From: Euptelea pleiosperma
Lineage: Eukaryota; Streptophyta; Magnoliopsida; Ranunculales; Eupteleaceae
Length of the DNA stretch: 64,000 nt
Direction: 5' to 3'
Assembly: GCA_035048495.1 (NCBI GenBank)
Contig: JASUTR010000107.1
Location: 39,259-103,258, forward strand
In this document: positions 1-11,139 of the stretch, piece by piece
Layout of the letters: each line of letters starts with the position of its first letter
How positions within the stretch are numbered: the stretch's first letter is position 1
Translations under genes and position numbers: made by a program
Notes under the pieces: generated by a model
Database searches by the model: none
Seen by the model: only the letters and a program-made list of their open reading frames with translations
What the model was told of the DNA's origin: nothing

Positions 1-1915
1 GGATGATGCTTGACTTTGCACGATATGCTACCTGTGTGTTTTTTCAGTTTCCCGTAAAAGTTTGTTTTTCTTCCATTGTCTTGTTTATAGGCAGGAAGGA
101 GTTAGTATTTCCTTTTACCACTTGGCTACTTCCTTAGTGTAAGACTTAGTGGAAGTTTGGTTGAAGGGTTTGACTATGTCTAAATACTTAATGTTTTTTA
201 CTTTACTTTTTGAAGCTTAATTAGCTTCTTCAGGTATGATATTATATATATTCGCATTAGTTCATCATTTTTTATAACTATTGACAAACAGACAGGTGAA
301 TAAAATAAATCAAAAGAAATAGAGGAAGTGCATGGAATTCTAGGTCCAATACCTGGGAAGTGAAATAAATGTATATACTATGTACACTAAATGATTTTTT
401 AATGATCCAAACATAAAAATGTTGTTAGTTATAATGTTCTATACTTGCCAACGAAATTAAGATGAGCAATAGAACTTGTAGGAGTAAATCATATATATAT
501 ATATATATATATATATGTTAGTCCATAGAGGAACACTTGCTATATTGTTAATCTATTATGGGAGTACCTATTGTATTGCTAATGAAAATGTTTCCTTTAT
601 CACAGACTGCAACAAGGCCTAGTCTTTTTCATGTCCAACTCTATTTGTTTTATTAATTTATTTTGTAAGCACTAGGCTAACTCTGTTGGTATGTGCTTCA
701 TAGCATACACTGAAATTGGATATATTGAGCCTTGTTGGAGAGACTACAAACAATCTATAACTCAGGTTGCCACCTGTAGTCTTCATATTAAGCAAATTTC
801 ACCCATTAAAACCTCTTAATGTACAGTGTTTTTAAAATGTGATGTTGCTGGTTCCTTGTTCATCTCTATAGGAACCCCTTTAAATGTTGTGCTCAAGATT
901 TTTTATCCTTCGAACCGTACAATGCATGCATAAATGGAATTTAATGCTTGGTTAATTCTTAAAGCATTTAATGCTTGGGAAGGAAAGGAAAAGCAAGACA
1001 CAAAGTATGTCAGAATGGTACAAAGTGATGTCTTTAATTAGTGCCATTCTGCCTACTTGAGACAAAGTTCAGATTGTCCACCTAGATCCTATATGATATT
1101 CTCCGGATGATGGATTAAAGTGTAATATTTATGATGACGATGTAAACAATCAAAGTGTCATCATCATATACGCAAAGATTTTGGAAATCTGAGGTTATCA
1201 CAGAACTATGATTCTATTTAATTCTAAAGGTGTCCCTGGATCCTATTTGTACTTCTGTTCCCGTCTCCATTCCCAATAGAAGCAGTTTCCTAGCTACTCA
1301 AACTTGCAGTATATTACCATATTGTTTGTTTGTATTTTTAGTTACATTCTAAACCTAGTCGTGAATCAGAGGTGCTGAAACAGGTGCAAGAAACTTCAAA
1401 CTTGTCCTTTACCTAGCAGAGCATATCTCCCTTGCTTCTAAGTAACCTAGATGCATTTCTGAACATTTTGTAGCTTTGCTATATGGCAAAAATATCTTTA
1501 CTTGCTATAGCTTTTGTGTGGTCATGTAGGAAATCGTATGCATGTCCATAAAAAATGAATGCATATGATTTAACTTAATAGATAATTGATGAATCAGAGG
1601 AATTAATTAGTTCTCTTTTTCTAGAACTTAATTTTATGGTAAGTAGATATGTTTTAGCACATTAATGTATGGAAATGTTAAATGTTAGGCATATGTAATA
1701 ATTTTTTGCTTCCCTTGTATTTTTTCATCTTTCTTTAATAAATTTTCTTTTGTTATCAGTCATATCTAGCATTGTAGCTTTATGTTTGCTCGTTTTGGGT
1801 TTAGTTCTCTCTTCGTTTATATCTTGTTTAGTAGAATTTAGGGTTTTTAATTTCTTTCTAGATGATTCCTCTGTTTTAATTTATATTCAAGTAATAATTA
1901 TATTATTCATCAACC
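1..1915. other. AT-rich non-coding stretch, no gene seen
   Basis: It contains only short random open frames and an (AT)n run. It is continuous with the intron-like DNA downstream of the CACTA leader (21197-22886 and onward in the next unit). The same stretch recurs at 22887-24798 and 45252-47163. Confidence 0.7.
491..516. repeat. (AT)13 microsatellite, unit 1
   Basis: There are 26 bases of alternating AT. The same locus has 22 bases in units 2 and 3, so length distinguishes unit 1. Confidence 0.9.
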
Positions 1916-1981
1916 TGTAACATCCCTGACCCCGCTCTGCTATACCCATGGTATAGTGAATGAAGGGTCCTTGTGGTCTAT
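1916..1981 (+). mobile_element. Truncated start of an LTR-like sequence, unit 1
   Basis: The sequence begins TGTAACATCCCTGACCCC, a start typical of plant Ty3/gypsy LTRs. Only about 66 bp remain before the CTAT junction. In unit 3 the same sequence continues for several hundred bases. The LTR call is by resemblance of the 5' edge and is moderate at best. Confidence 0.4.
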
Positions 1982-3961
1982 CCTCTTCCTTCTTCTTCTT
2001 TTATCTTCCTTTTTCTTTTTCTTTTTTCTTTGTTTTTCTTTTCTGTATTTTTTTTTTGATAAAGAGAAGACGGAGAAACGAGATCAATGGAGATTGTGGA
2101 GGGACACTACACCAAAATTGCCTATTTGCAACGGTTCTGGACCGTTGTGAAACTAATTTGAAACGGCTTAAAACCGTTGCAAAAAGTGGCATTTCAAATT
2201 AAATTGCAACGGCTCAAACCCGTTTCATTCTGAATTCCACATGGGAATAAACATTTTTGCAACGGTTTTGAACCGTTTCAAGTCTTGAAACGGTTCAAAA
2301 CCGTTGCAAAATATAAAATAGAAACGGTTTAAAACCGTTGCAAAATATAAAATAGAAACGGTTTTAAACTGTTGCGGTATTTACATTGCAACGGTTTTGA
2401 ACCATTTCTATTAGCAACGGCTCAAAACCGTCTCAAAATGTAATTATGGAACGGTTTTGAACCGTTTTAAACCATGTTTCGTCACAGTTATAAATCATTT
2501 AAAATTAAGAAACGGTGCGAAACCATTGCAAATGATTGTAATGCAATGGTTGTAAACCGTTTCTGACTTATGGTTTGTCACAATTATGAATTATTTAAAA
2601 CTAAGCAACGGTTCTAAACCGTTGCAAAATATGATTCTGCAATGTTTTGAAAATTTGTGAAACGGTTTTGATCCGTTTCAACTGTGAAATTTGAAGCGGT
2701 TGATATTGTTGAAACGGTTTTGAACCGTTGCAAACGGAAAGAAATTGCAAAAAAAAATTATGCCTTATAAATGGCAATGTTGATGGTTGACCTGGTATAA
2801 TTAACAATAGTTAAGTAATAGTCTTTTCCGGACAGATAAGGTATTTAAGGCGAAAGTGAAATAGGAAATGGGAACTTGGAAGATCATCCAAGCTATAAAA
2901 AAGCCACAAATAATTAGGCTTCAACAAAATTTGGACAGATCTCAAACTAAGATATCTAAACATGTAATAACAAGTATATAACTTGTAGGAAAAGGGTGAC
3001 AAGTATATAACTTGTCTGAGGGAACCATTTATGAGGACTAGAACATTACAAAGCCCAAGAGGCTTTTGAAAGATTTAAATATACTAGTGGGTGGCTTGTG
3101 CCCACGGCAGTCCCCGACAAAGAGTCCGAAACTTGCAAACAAATGAACCCACAATGTGAACAACTGAACCCACCATTCAATAGGCAAATTCGTAATCTGT
3201 GTAAATTGGAGGGTGATCGCCGAACAAATACATATCATTCACTACCTAGGTGCACATGTAGGGGCTAGAAGTTTGAAATCTACCATTCATTGGCTTCCCC
3301 AAATGACTAAAGAATCACCAAATCAGAAGTTTGAAACATCTGATCTACCACATTCACTATCACTATTGGAATCCAATTGCAATGGTTTCTCTTGAAACTG
3401 GTATTGTTTGTGCCCACTTGCAACATGGTTTGTCAACATTGCAGATCATGCAAAGTGCTTGACAAAGTGCATGCTACCCTTGAATGTTTGGCTCATGAGT
3501 TGTCAACATTCTTAGGTATTGTCATACCCAGAATTTGGCAGTTGAGCTGAAACTTGCAGCATAGAGAGGGACTAAGGTAAGGTGGGCCAACAGGTGGACC
3601 TCTTTGGTTCCATTTCCTCATCTGCCACATGATCCAAACATCCATACAGTCAGTGGTCTTTAAGAGTGTGCCACATGGATCATACCGTGGTCCGTGATGT
3701 GAGCCACATGTCACACTAATTGGTAATGGTGGAGGTACATTCCTCCCTTCTCTTTTCTCCTTCCCTTCTATTTTTTTTTCTTCTTTTTCTTCTTTTCTTC
3801 TCTCTTTTTTTTTTCTTTGATCTTCTTTTTAGGAGAGGACCAGTATAGAAAGCGGCTGGGATTGGAGATGGTAGGCGGATGAAGAGGAGTTGGGAGGATG
3901 AGGGCAGTGCCTGTAAGTCGGGAGAGTTGCTGGCCAAACCGGCAACTGCCATAGATGCAGG
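1982..3961 (+). repeat. 2.1-kb module, unit 1 copy (5' end missing)
   Basis: Module order: a CT-rich run with an oligo-T stretch; a CACTA-type terminus at 2105; palindromic subterminal repeats to about 2745; 1 kb of unassigned DNA with only short open frames; then a second CT-rich block (3740-3830) and a GC-richer block with a purine-rich strand to 3961. Complete modules elsewhere start about 0.3 kb further upstream, at a TGGTTGAGGAGG motif. Here the left edge is the CTAT junction and the right edge is replaced by a gypsy patch. Confidence 0.8.
2105..2745 (+). mobile_element. CACTA-type terminus and subterminal repeat region, unit 1
   Basis: CACTACACCAAAATTGCC at 2105 is a typical end of a plant CACTA (En/Spm) transposon. 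It is followed by about 15 degenerate copies of a palindrome with arms GCAACGG or GAAACGG and CCGTTGC or CCGTTTC. In CACTA elements such subterminal repeats bind the element's own protein and are needed for excision. Only this 5'-type end is present; no inverted partner ending in TAGTG was found downstream. Confidence 0.75.
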
Positions 3962-3965
3962 TGCC

Positions 3966-4173
3966 ACGATCGTTACAAAGATAGACCTTAAGATTGACTA
4001 CCATTAAGTTCACATTTGTTCGGGAGATGAGTGGAAAATAGTCATGCCCTTTGGATTGACCAATGCCCCGAGTACTTTTATGAGGGTTATGACAGGTATT
4101 GAGGTCTTTCATGGGGAAGTTCCTAGTTATGTACGTCGATGATACCTTGATTTATAGCATCTCCGAGGAAGAG
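3966..4173 (+). pseudogene. Ty3/gypsy reverse transcriptase fragment
   Basis: Conceptual translation shows the TKIDL motif, then an in-frame TAA, then PFGLTNAP. After a +1 shift near 4098 it shows the catalytic YVDD motif. The order and spacing are those of the RT core of Ty3/gypsy pol. The stop and the frameshift make it non-functional. It is present only in unit 1. Confidence 0.85.
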
Positions 4174-4307
4174 TTATGTAGACAAGGAAGTGTCCTGTAT
4201 TCAACGGCCAGGCCGAGCTCGAGGTTGAGACTTAGGTAGAGATCGTTGGGGTGGTCACCAACCCCCGCTGAATATCAGGGCCCCTATGACCCGATGATTG
4301 CATCATG

Positions 4308-4735
4308 AAGACGGTTAAGATTGATGCTCTTAGCTTTGACAGTCGGCTGGACCCAAAAGTTTTCATTGTCTGGTTGTCAGATATGGACCACTATGTTGAG
4401 TTGTTCAAATTGTCTGAAAGTTGTAGATTTCGGTTTACGAAGATAAAATTTTGGTAGGACAAGCCAAACTTTACTGAACCAAACATCGAGCGTATGTTTA
4501 CGAGAAGTGGCGAGGAGCCCATTGTTCAGTGGACTAAAATGAAGGAAATCCTCAAGGAGAAGTATTTTCCTAAGAGATTTTGCGAGAGATTTTTTGATCA
4601 ATGTCAATTCCTTCGCCAGGTATATATGTTTGTCGCTGACTACGTCGCAAAATTCGACGAATACATGATACGGTGTAACATCAGGGAAGACCCTCTCATG
4701 ACCCCATCCAGGTTTCCTATGGGTCTCCGATTTGA
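4308..4735 (+). pseudogene. Ty3/gypsy gag fragment
   Basis: The frame resembles the retrotransposon gag (capsid) domain: DPKVFIVWLSDMD near the start, EEPIVQWTKMKEILKEKYFP in the middle, and a late stretch ending MGLR. A disrupted stretch with a TAG near 4456 suggests two compensating frameshifts. After the gag end, the 19-bp string GACCCTCTCATGACCCCAT is repeated (4689 and 4734). It is present only in unit 1. Confidence 0.8.
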
Positions 4736-4853
4736 CCCTCTCATGACCCCATGGCTCATTTCCCATGATATCCACACTTTGCAGAACGCATAGTGGAATT
4801 GGTGTGGATCCGTAGATGTTCCTCAATCTAGAGAGAACCACGTAAATCTATGT

Positions 4854-5040
4854 TGTGGTGGTTTGCATCTTTGTCTTTTGTTTGTATATTGTTCTTTCTT
4901 TGCAACAATTTCGTGATATGTAATTCCTTTGTTTTTTGTTTTAGGGGTGTTGGCTTTAGCCTTGAGTAGGTCATCTCAACCTCCTCAACTTCTTTGTATC
5001 CTTCCCTTTCTCCTTAATAAAGTTATACTTATAAAAAAAA
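4854..5040 (+). mobile_element. LINE 3' end with A-rich tail, unit 1
   Basis: A T-rich 3'-UTR-like stretch ends in TTATACTTATAAAAAAAATT. Composition and tail match the 3' ends of plant L1-type LINEs seen elsewhere in this unit. No coding motif remains, so the call rests on resemblance. Confidence 0.45.
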
Positions 5041-5154
5041 TTATACTAAACTCTAAAAAATCCATAACTTAAGAGGAATGTTTATTAAAAAAAGATTTAG
5101 GAACCCCGTAAGTAAAAATGTTTTAGTTATCTCTAACTATAATAATAGGGTTTT

Positions 5155-5382
5155 ACAATCCCAAAACTCAAAGCTTTAGATTTGAAGATTTTGCGTTTCG
5201 TTGGGGTCATTTGATTTCCTAAGTGTAGGCTTGCTCGTAGGGTTGGTCTTTCGGTTTTTTTGGAGGGCTTGTGTTGCTCTATAGTTGTGCCTTTATTGCT
5301 ACCTTGTCTTTGGCTGCATTTGTATAGTTTGTGGACCTTCTCAGCCCCGTTTTATTATATATCTTTTCCCGATAAAAAAAAA
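5155..5382 (+). mobile_element. LINE 3' end with poly(A), unit 1
   Basis: A short coding remnant (AGCTTTAGATTTGAAGATTT) aligns by eye with the end of the LINE frame at 11943-12019. It is followed by a 3'-UTR with the same layout and an A-run at about 5373. This is a 5'-truncated LINE insertion. Confidence 0.55.
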
Positions 5383-5677
5383 AACTAAAAAATAAAAATA
5401 AAAAATACATCACACCTATACAATATCTTAAAACGCTTTAGTTAAAAAAACTCTAGTTCTAACTACAATAATAGGGTTATACTCAGAACCTAAAATTTTG
5501 AAAAATAAATCAGAAAATACCAACATACCCATCAGTGAAAAAAAACTAATTCTAAAAATCCATAATAGAAACATTTTATCACAAATAAAATAGGAAAAAC
5601 CCATAAATAAAAAGTTAGATTTTTAAAAAAAAAAAAAAGATCATCATTACGTCGTAAGTAAAGGAGTAAAACTTCAT
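5383..5677. other. A-rich non-coding stretch
   Basis: It is very A-rich with several poly(A) runs, including one near 5625 that is one base longer in unit 2. No gene or recognisable element is seen. Confidence 0.6.
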
Positions 5678-6019
5678 GGACCTTCGATGGTCAAGCCACG
5701 TGGCAACATTAGAGGACGCTGACCATATGGATGTTTGGCCAATCCCTATGTGGCCTACAAACCAATAATCAGCCTGGTTAGTGATTTCAAACCTTTAGAT
5801 CCATGTACCCCAAATGGTGGTTACTGCTTAAATTCCCATGGTTAAAATCAACCCTTGAAAATGAATCAAATCCAATGCTTAGAAATCACTAATCAAGTTG
5901 ATTTTTGGTTTGTAGGTGTATGGATTTGCCAAACATGCATATGGTTAGTGTCCTCTAAAATTGTGCCACGTGGCTCATATTGTGGGCGGTCATCGGCTTT
6001 GCTGACCGTCAGATGGTCA
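5678..6019. mobile_element. Foldback MITE-like element, unit 1
   Basis: Two arms of about 110-140 bp form a long imperfect inverted repeat. GCCACGTGGC, AGAGGAC, CATATG, ATGTTTGG, CCTACAAACCAA and TTAGTGATTTC occur in this order on the left arm, and in inverted order on the right arm. The central loop is about 80 bp. The outer ends GACC...GATGGTC and GACCATCTGACGGTC also pair. It encodes nothing. No target-site duplication was evident, so the superfamily is unknown. Confidence 0.8.
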
Positions 6020-6198
6020 AAAAAGTTTCTCTTTAAGTTAAGGGCTTTTCTGTCATTTAACAAATTAGTTTACCCACGATTAATTTTCTCTCATTTGTCT
6101 CACAACTCTTCTCTCTCACGAACTGTTCTTCTCCCCAACTTCCTCTGATTAATTTTTTCTTTTTAGCTCAAATCTGTGAAAATTGTTCAGTAGTCATC

Positions 6199-6727
6199 TA
6201 TGGCTACGCTTTACTGGTTCGGCCTTGGAGTCTACCATTTCGAAATTAATGGTCAGAATTCTCTTTGATTTTTGAAGATTCTGAGCTTGTTTTGATCAAT
6301 TTCGGCAATATTCTATTTCGTCTACTCCATTACAAGTCAGATCTGTTGTTTTCTCAAGCTATAGATCTATACAACAACGCAAATGGCGTTTGGGGTCCAG
6401 ATCTCGTAAATTCGGGCTTTTGATTTTTATTCCCTTGCAGTTCATGGTGTCGAATACACTTTTGGTGTTCACGAGTTTCCGACGACAGGGGTCTTCGAAG
6501 ACGAACCGAAAACAATGCCCTGGATTCATGTTTTGTAAATCAATTCTGAACGGAAGAACAGATCTAGCTCCCAAATATGTCTGAACGTTCATGGTGAAGA
6601 TCGTGGAAGAATGCACAGGCAACACATACAATCTCATTACCAAGAACTGTAACCATTTCTGCAACTACGCGTGTCTAAGAAAGAGGAAAGCCAATCGCTT
6701 GTTGGGTTAATTGACTCGCCAGAAACG
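6199..6727 (+). pseudogene. DeSI-like PPPDE protease pseudogene fragment, unit 1
   Basis: Two exons of a plant DeSI-like (PPPDE family) cysteine protease are visible. This family removes SUMO or ubiquitin through a His-Cys dyad. Exon 1 (6199-6251) encodes YWFGLGVYH, with the family His. It ends at a GT donor (6252) in phase with exon 2 (6441-6727), which reads HGVEYTFG, FPTTGVFEDEPK, then after one extra A in the AAAA at 6509-6512 continues QCPGFMF, GRTDLAPK and LITKNCNHFCN (catalytic Cys). In-frame TGAs at 6582-6584 and 6712-6714 sit where the family has Arg. A further frameshift lies near 6680, and another is likely in exon 1 near 6210. Because the intron is kept, it is a genomic fragment and not a retrocopy. 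Exons beyond the last donor (6728) were not found. Confidence 0.88.
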
Positions 6728-6786
6728 GTAAGAAACCGATCCATTTAATGTTTGAATCAGGTCTTCCATACCTACTTTCAGGCCTT

Positions 6787-7107
6787 CTAATACCCAAATG
6801 GGCTGCCGTTAATCACAACTGAATGCACTGGTGATGTGATGCAAGTTTTAATCCAGCTGATTCGTTTAAGAGGAAGGTCCAGGGCTTGAATGAAAACGAG
6901 AATAATATCCCAACTAACTGTATCATACGCTTTCTTGAGGTTTCTTTTCGCAGCACATCTGGGATGACCACCATCTCTATGATAATTTTGAAGGATGCCA
7001 TGAGTGAGGAGGATAGATGTTTCTACCCTTAATGAGTGCAGACTGGGTGAGGGTATTTTATAATCTATATTTTGATTTTGCAAGAAATTAAGTTTCCCTC
7101 TCAACAT
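6787..7107 (-). pseudogene. LINE reverse transcriptase fragment, unit 1
   Basis: The 106-codon minus-strand frame contains LKKAYDTVSWD, ISWIKTCITSP and VVINGSPFGY. These are the hallmark blocks of the RT domain of plant L1-type non-LTR retrotransposons, before the catalytic FADD box. Only this block survives. It is opposite in strand to the LINE 3' ends nearby, so it is a separate insertion. Confidence 0.88.
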
Positions 7108-7256
7108 GGTATTGATGGGATAGTTTCTAAATTGGGTTCAGTTTATTCAAAGAGTTAAGTTGGTAGAATCTTTTGATTATTGTTTTAGTAAGTTGTTTGG
7201 ATGTGTTGCAAGTCAAGTTATCAAAATAGATTGAGGACTAAGTATTCATGTTTTTG

Positions 7257-7463
7257 TTGATAAAGTTAAGAAGCTTATTTTTGAGAGGTTTCTGTCCTTG
7301 ACTCTGCCTAATTCAAAGATGCCAACCATGGAGTTCTTAGTGTCGGTCCCTATACCTGATCTTGATTGTAATCTCAGGGAGATACTGCATCACCGATCCA
7401 CGTCTTCCTGGACTGATTCAAGGTCCAGTCTACTTAGGCTCGAGTCCATGGCTCCACTTGGTT
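7257..7463 (+). other. Unrecognised open stretch, about 68 codons
   Basis: The plus strand stays open from a GTTGATAAAGTT start to a TGA at 7462-7464, in a frame without ATG at its beginning. The translation includes MPTMEFLVSVPIPDL and is richer in ordinary residues than the surrounding AT-rich DNA. I do not recognise it. It could be another captured exon or chance. Confidence 0.25.
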
Positions 7464-7469
7464 GATGTT

Positions 7470-8127
7470 CTGCGCTGCAACCATGAAATTGCTAGTTCTA
7501 TCCCAGTTTACCCACCCAAAGAAAGAACATATAGCTAAACACTTCCTTCTTCTTTTACCCATAAAAAGGAACTAAAAAAATAAATAAATTAGTTTAACAC
7601 TTCTTTTTCATCACATACATTTATCAATTGGGGTCATGATTCGTGAATTTCTTCCCATATAGTCCTTAGTTTGCAACAGTAATTGTATGACTCTGTCAAT
7701 AAATGAGTCTTTATCTTTGATTTAAAACATCAATATAGCTCATGTGTTTATAAATATTCCAATATTATACCAAGATATGCTAGCCCAATAGCTTTCCAAT
7801 ATAGATAAGTTTGCCTAGTAGTTTGATAGTTTGATTGTGGTAGGAGTTTCTACTAGAATTTGATTAGGATTACGAAGTTTGATTCATAATTTCTGTAAAA
7901 CAGATGTAATCACTTATTTTCTAGAGAGAGAGAATTGATGAAGTAAAATTTTACTTTGAGGCGAAGACTTCACTTGTGAAGAGTGATTCTTCATTGAATG
8001 GTGGATTCCGTTCTTGGACTGTTGAATTCCAGTTCCGTGTTCTTCCGCTCGCACTAGTGTAGAATGAGCTCTACCATTCTACACCAAAGTTATATTAGGA
8101 ACATCAAGGAGATCTGGAATTCCAACC
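7470..8127. other. Non-coding stretch, no gene seen
   Basis: AT-rich and without coherent open frames. The stretch around 7900-8100, with TGTAATCACTT followed by paired CATTCTACAC-like motifs, has the look of degraded retrotransposon leader sequence, but this cannot be established. Confidence 0.4.
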
Positions 8128-8560
8128 TTTCAAAGAGCTGCTATTTGTGAATAGCATTCTATTTGGAAAGAGGACTTGGAAATGAAGAACGTGGATTTTA
8201 GCTCTATTCCATTATGGATCTCATTCTTTAACCTCCCGTTCTGATCAGCAAAAGTTCTCAGCATCATTGGAAGTGTAATTGGAAAACCTCTCTTCCCTTT
8301 TCACAAAAAAGGAATAGCTTATGCTTGTCTTTGTATTGAAGTCTTTGTAGATGAAGCTTTGCCAAATTCGGTTCCTATTCACCTCGACAATAGAGATACA
8401 CTTGAACATAAAGTCGAGTTCAGTTGGGTGACTCCTTGAAAGGACACATACCTAATCAATGTGGAATTGGAAAAATTGCTTCTAAGTAAATTTGGTTGGA
8501 GAAAAAAACCAGCAGAACTGAGCCTTCAAAAGGTTCACATCATTTCAACTCAATTGGGAA
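8128..8560 (+). pseudogene. LINE ORF1 relic (DUF4283-type), unit 1
   Basis: A decayed plus-strand frame reads DFSSIPLWISFFNLP, then an in-frame TGA, then SIIGSVIGKPLF, IAYACLCIEV, and LEHKVEFSWVTP before another TGA. This pattern matches the DUF4283 domain of plant LINE ORF1 proteins, which bind nucleic acid. Weaker similarity continues to about 8560. It is non-functional. Confidence 0.75.
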
Positions 8561-8615
8561 GATAGTTTAATCTAACCTGGGGAAAATCATGATTCATCTT
8601 TGGATGATACTCACA

Positions 8616-8850
8616 ATGTTCAACCTAGTTCTGAGATCCATGCCAGGTCACCTTCTGTTTGTGAAAATCACTAGATGATAGAAGCTATTCATAGCCCAAC
8701 CTTAAGGGTAATAGTGAGTAATAGAAAGTTATTTGCAGACATTTCTATTTGGTCTACATACAACTATTGAGGAACAGCCTCATCTAAACTTAAATGTTCA
8801 ACCGAATTCTGAGATCCATGATTGGTCCCCTTTCTGTTTGTGAAAATCAC
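8616..8850 (+). repeat. Short direct duplication downstream of the LINE relic
   Basis: A block of about 56 bp at 8616-8671 (ATGTTCAACC, TTCTGAGATCCATG, TTCTGTTTGTGAAAATCAC) recurs at 8794-8850 with a few changes. The same pair is present in units 2 and 3. It is probably an internal duplication in the decayed LINE. Confidence 0.6.
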
Positions 8851-10590
8851 AAGATTTGGTTGGTAGTGCTCCATTGAACCATCTTTGTGACAAATTTTGT
8901 ATTGCCAATTAGAGGGCATGAAATCGGCGCACTTGACATATCCCAAAATTCGTCTATCCAAGATACAACTCAACTGGATGGACCAAAAAAAGATATTGTT
9001 GTTTCTTATTCACAAGATTTTCTGTAGATATAAACTCTTAATTTCTCTTCATGTTTAGTTGTAGGAACATATTAGTTACTTTCTACATTTTTGGTTTCCA
9101 TAATTATCCTCAATTAGATCTTTATAACCATATCACGAAATTACACTAGAGGAAATAGATTTTTTGTAGTTTTTCTACTTCACATAGAAGAGCATATTCG
9201 TTCGAAAGTCAAGACTCATGTGTTCTATGATTCTTTTTGAGGATCTTATTAGAAATTTTGATTTAGTTAAAGCTAGTACCTAGGAAAGTGCAATCGTGCA
9301 GCACACTCTGCACACTAAGCTTTACATCTATATTTGCCTGTAAGAATCTTATTGAGTAAGCTAACTATAATTATTCTTTTCTCTGTTGATGATTCATGCT
9401 GTTAACTTCATTGTAGAGAAATAATCTCATCCGTTCTACCGAAATAATCTGACAATAGTATATCTCATCACCATTCACAATAATTTCTCAACAACTTACA
9501 GCCCCACAGTGAATTTGAATTGATCTTAACCACTCTTCCTTCAAAAAATACTCATAAATCTTTACCCTCCTATCATGGTATCAAGGACTATCTCAAAACC
9601 CAGCCAACAACATATAAAAGCCCAGGTATGTTTAAACTTTAAACTCATACACACTTGTAATGCCAGAAACTAGAATATGTGGGTGATATTTGCTCTATTT
9701 GTTAACATGAAAGAAACCACATTTTTGATGGATTGAGGCCCTCATTCTTGTTTGTTTTCTGTTAATATTATATTGTTATTTATGTGTGTTGACAGGGTAT
9801 GCTTCAAGTTGCTTATCTTTGGCACTGCAATTTGATTAGATGCTGAAATAATAGCCTTATAATCATGCTCTCGGTCGTACAAGTGGTATTTCATATTGCA
9901 CCATAGAATGAAATTGTACTTCTTCATACCTACGTCACATTCAGATGGGTTTAGAGCATCCAATCAAGTGGCTATATCTAGTACTTACCCATGCCCTAAA
10001 ATTAACCCACTTGGACGATCTTAACCATCCTGTATATGGACTTCTTTTTCTGAACTGTTAATCAGATGGTCCAAGAAAAAAAGTCTACTTGGTAAATGGT
10101 TTGGATCATTCCATTAGATTGTGAGCAAATCCAAGATGGGATCCATTCATTGATGCATAGTAATTTGCATTTAAAAATCAACTTTTTATTGCTTAGCACA
10201 ATGGGGTTGGCCACAACCTAGAAACTATTGACACCTCTATAACCATTTTCAATTTTGTTTGAGTTCTCTAATTAAATGTAAGCATGTTTCTTTGATGACT
10301 GGCATTTTAAAACAATTCTCTGGAGGATTCATCTTTTTATTAATTTATTTGCTTATTTGATTTATGGAGCCAAGTACATTTATGAATACATACATATCAA
10401 AAAGAAAAACATAAACCATAATTTTTCTTCATTCCATTAAACACATCTCACAAAGAAGATGGGTGTGTGGACAAGGAAATAGAACTTAGTTCTGAGTCTA
10501 ATTGATTGGATCTTCATGATCAATTGATTGGACACTACAGAATATAAAATACACAATTTAAGATTTAAAATTTGATGTCATTTCTTGCTT
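8851..10590. other. Non-coding stretch upstream of the first GIP1-like exon seen
   Basis: AT-rich, with only short random open frames. A small hairpin (GACTTCTTTTTCT pairing with AGAAAAAAAGTC) lies near 10038-10090. I looked here for the missing UBA-like first exon of GIP1 and did not find it. Confidence 0.5.
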
Positions 10591-10635
10591 TCAAAATTCC
10601 TTGCAACTTATGTGTTCTAATGTAATGTTGCACAG

Positions 10636-10679
10636 ATCCATTTCATGAGGTGAAGAGGAAGAGGGACAAGAAGAAAGAG
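10636..10679 (+). CDS. GIP1-like exon a (end of GIP1_N domain)
   Basis: After the TTGCACAG acceptor, AT completes a split Asp codon, followed by PFHEVKRKRDKKKE and a GTATGC donor. This block closes the N-terminal domain in the family. It needs an upstream exon ending in phase 1, which was not found. Confidence 0.9.
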
Positions 10680-11139
10680 GTATGCTGTGTATGAACCCTT
10701 GCAGATTTATAATCAAGTGTTTTATGTCGAAGTGCACATAATCTGTGTTCATATTGGCTGAGCTTATGATGATCATTTTTTTTCTTCGGAATCACCTGTT
10801 TTTATTTTTTAACAATTGTGTTAGACTGTTAATTTTTTTTTTGATAAGTGTCATGTTATAATGTTAATTACCTGCTCAATCTTATTTTCTTACAAGACTA
10901 GGTTGCGGTCCTCTCTTGTAGGATGTGCATTTCCTTTTTTTTTTCTCCTCTAAAAATACAGTATTCTTTCATGTGGTTGTGAACAAAAATGAAAATTGAT
11001 TCCACCCTTTAATGTAATCTTAAGGATGCCAACTTGAATAACTTAAGATTTTGCAAAAATGAATTTATAATTTGGGTCTTAAAATGTTGTTTTTTTTGGC
11101 AAGGTTTGTGTTAATAATGAAAATTCATGATAATATTTG

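Larger units (their letters stand above)
3962..4853 (+). mobile_element. Ty3/gypsy patch specific to unit 1
   Basis: Units 2 and 3 have the end of one module and the start of another at this place. Unit 1 has 0.9 kb of gypsy-derived DNA instead. The pol piece lies upstream of the gag piece, the reverse of the natural gag-pol order, so this is a rearranged or composite insertion and not a simple truncated element. The last 60 bp (from about 4790) look like LTR U5 sequence, by weak resemblance. Confidence 0.75.

Noticed and set aside
1956..2202. Phe-rich short frames over the CT/T-rich run
   Set aside because: They are low-complexity translations of a pyrimidine tract and recur only because the module is duplicated.
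3038..3395. Overlapping short frames on both strands conserved in every module
   Set aside because: Conservation reflects recent copying of the module. No coding signature or recognised domain was seen.
3716..3967. Minus-strand frame ending in a Lys/Arg/Glu-rich tail (also in the other modules)
   Set aside because: The basic tail is only the reverse of a CT-rich run. The frame varies among modules and has no family pattern.
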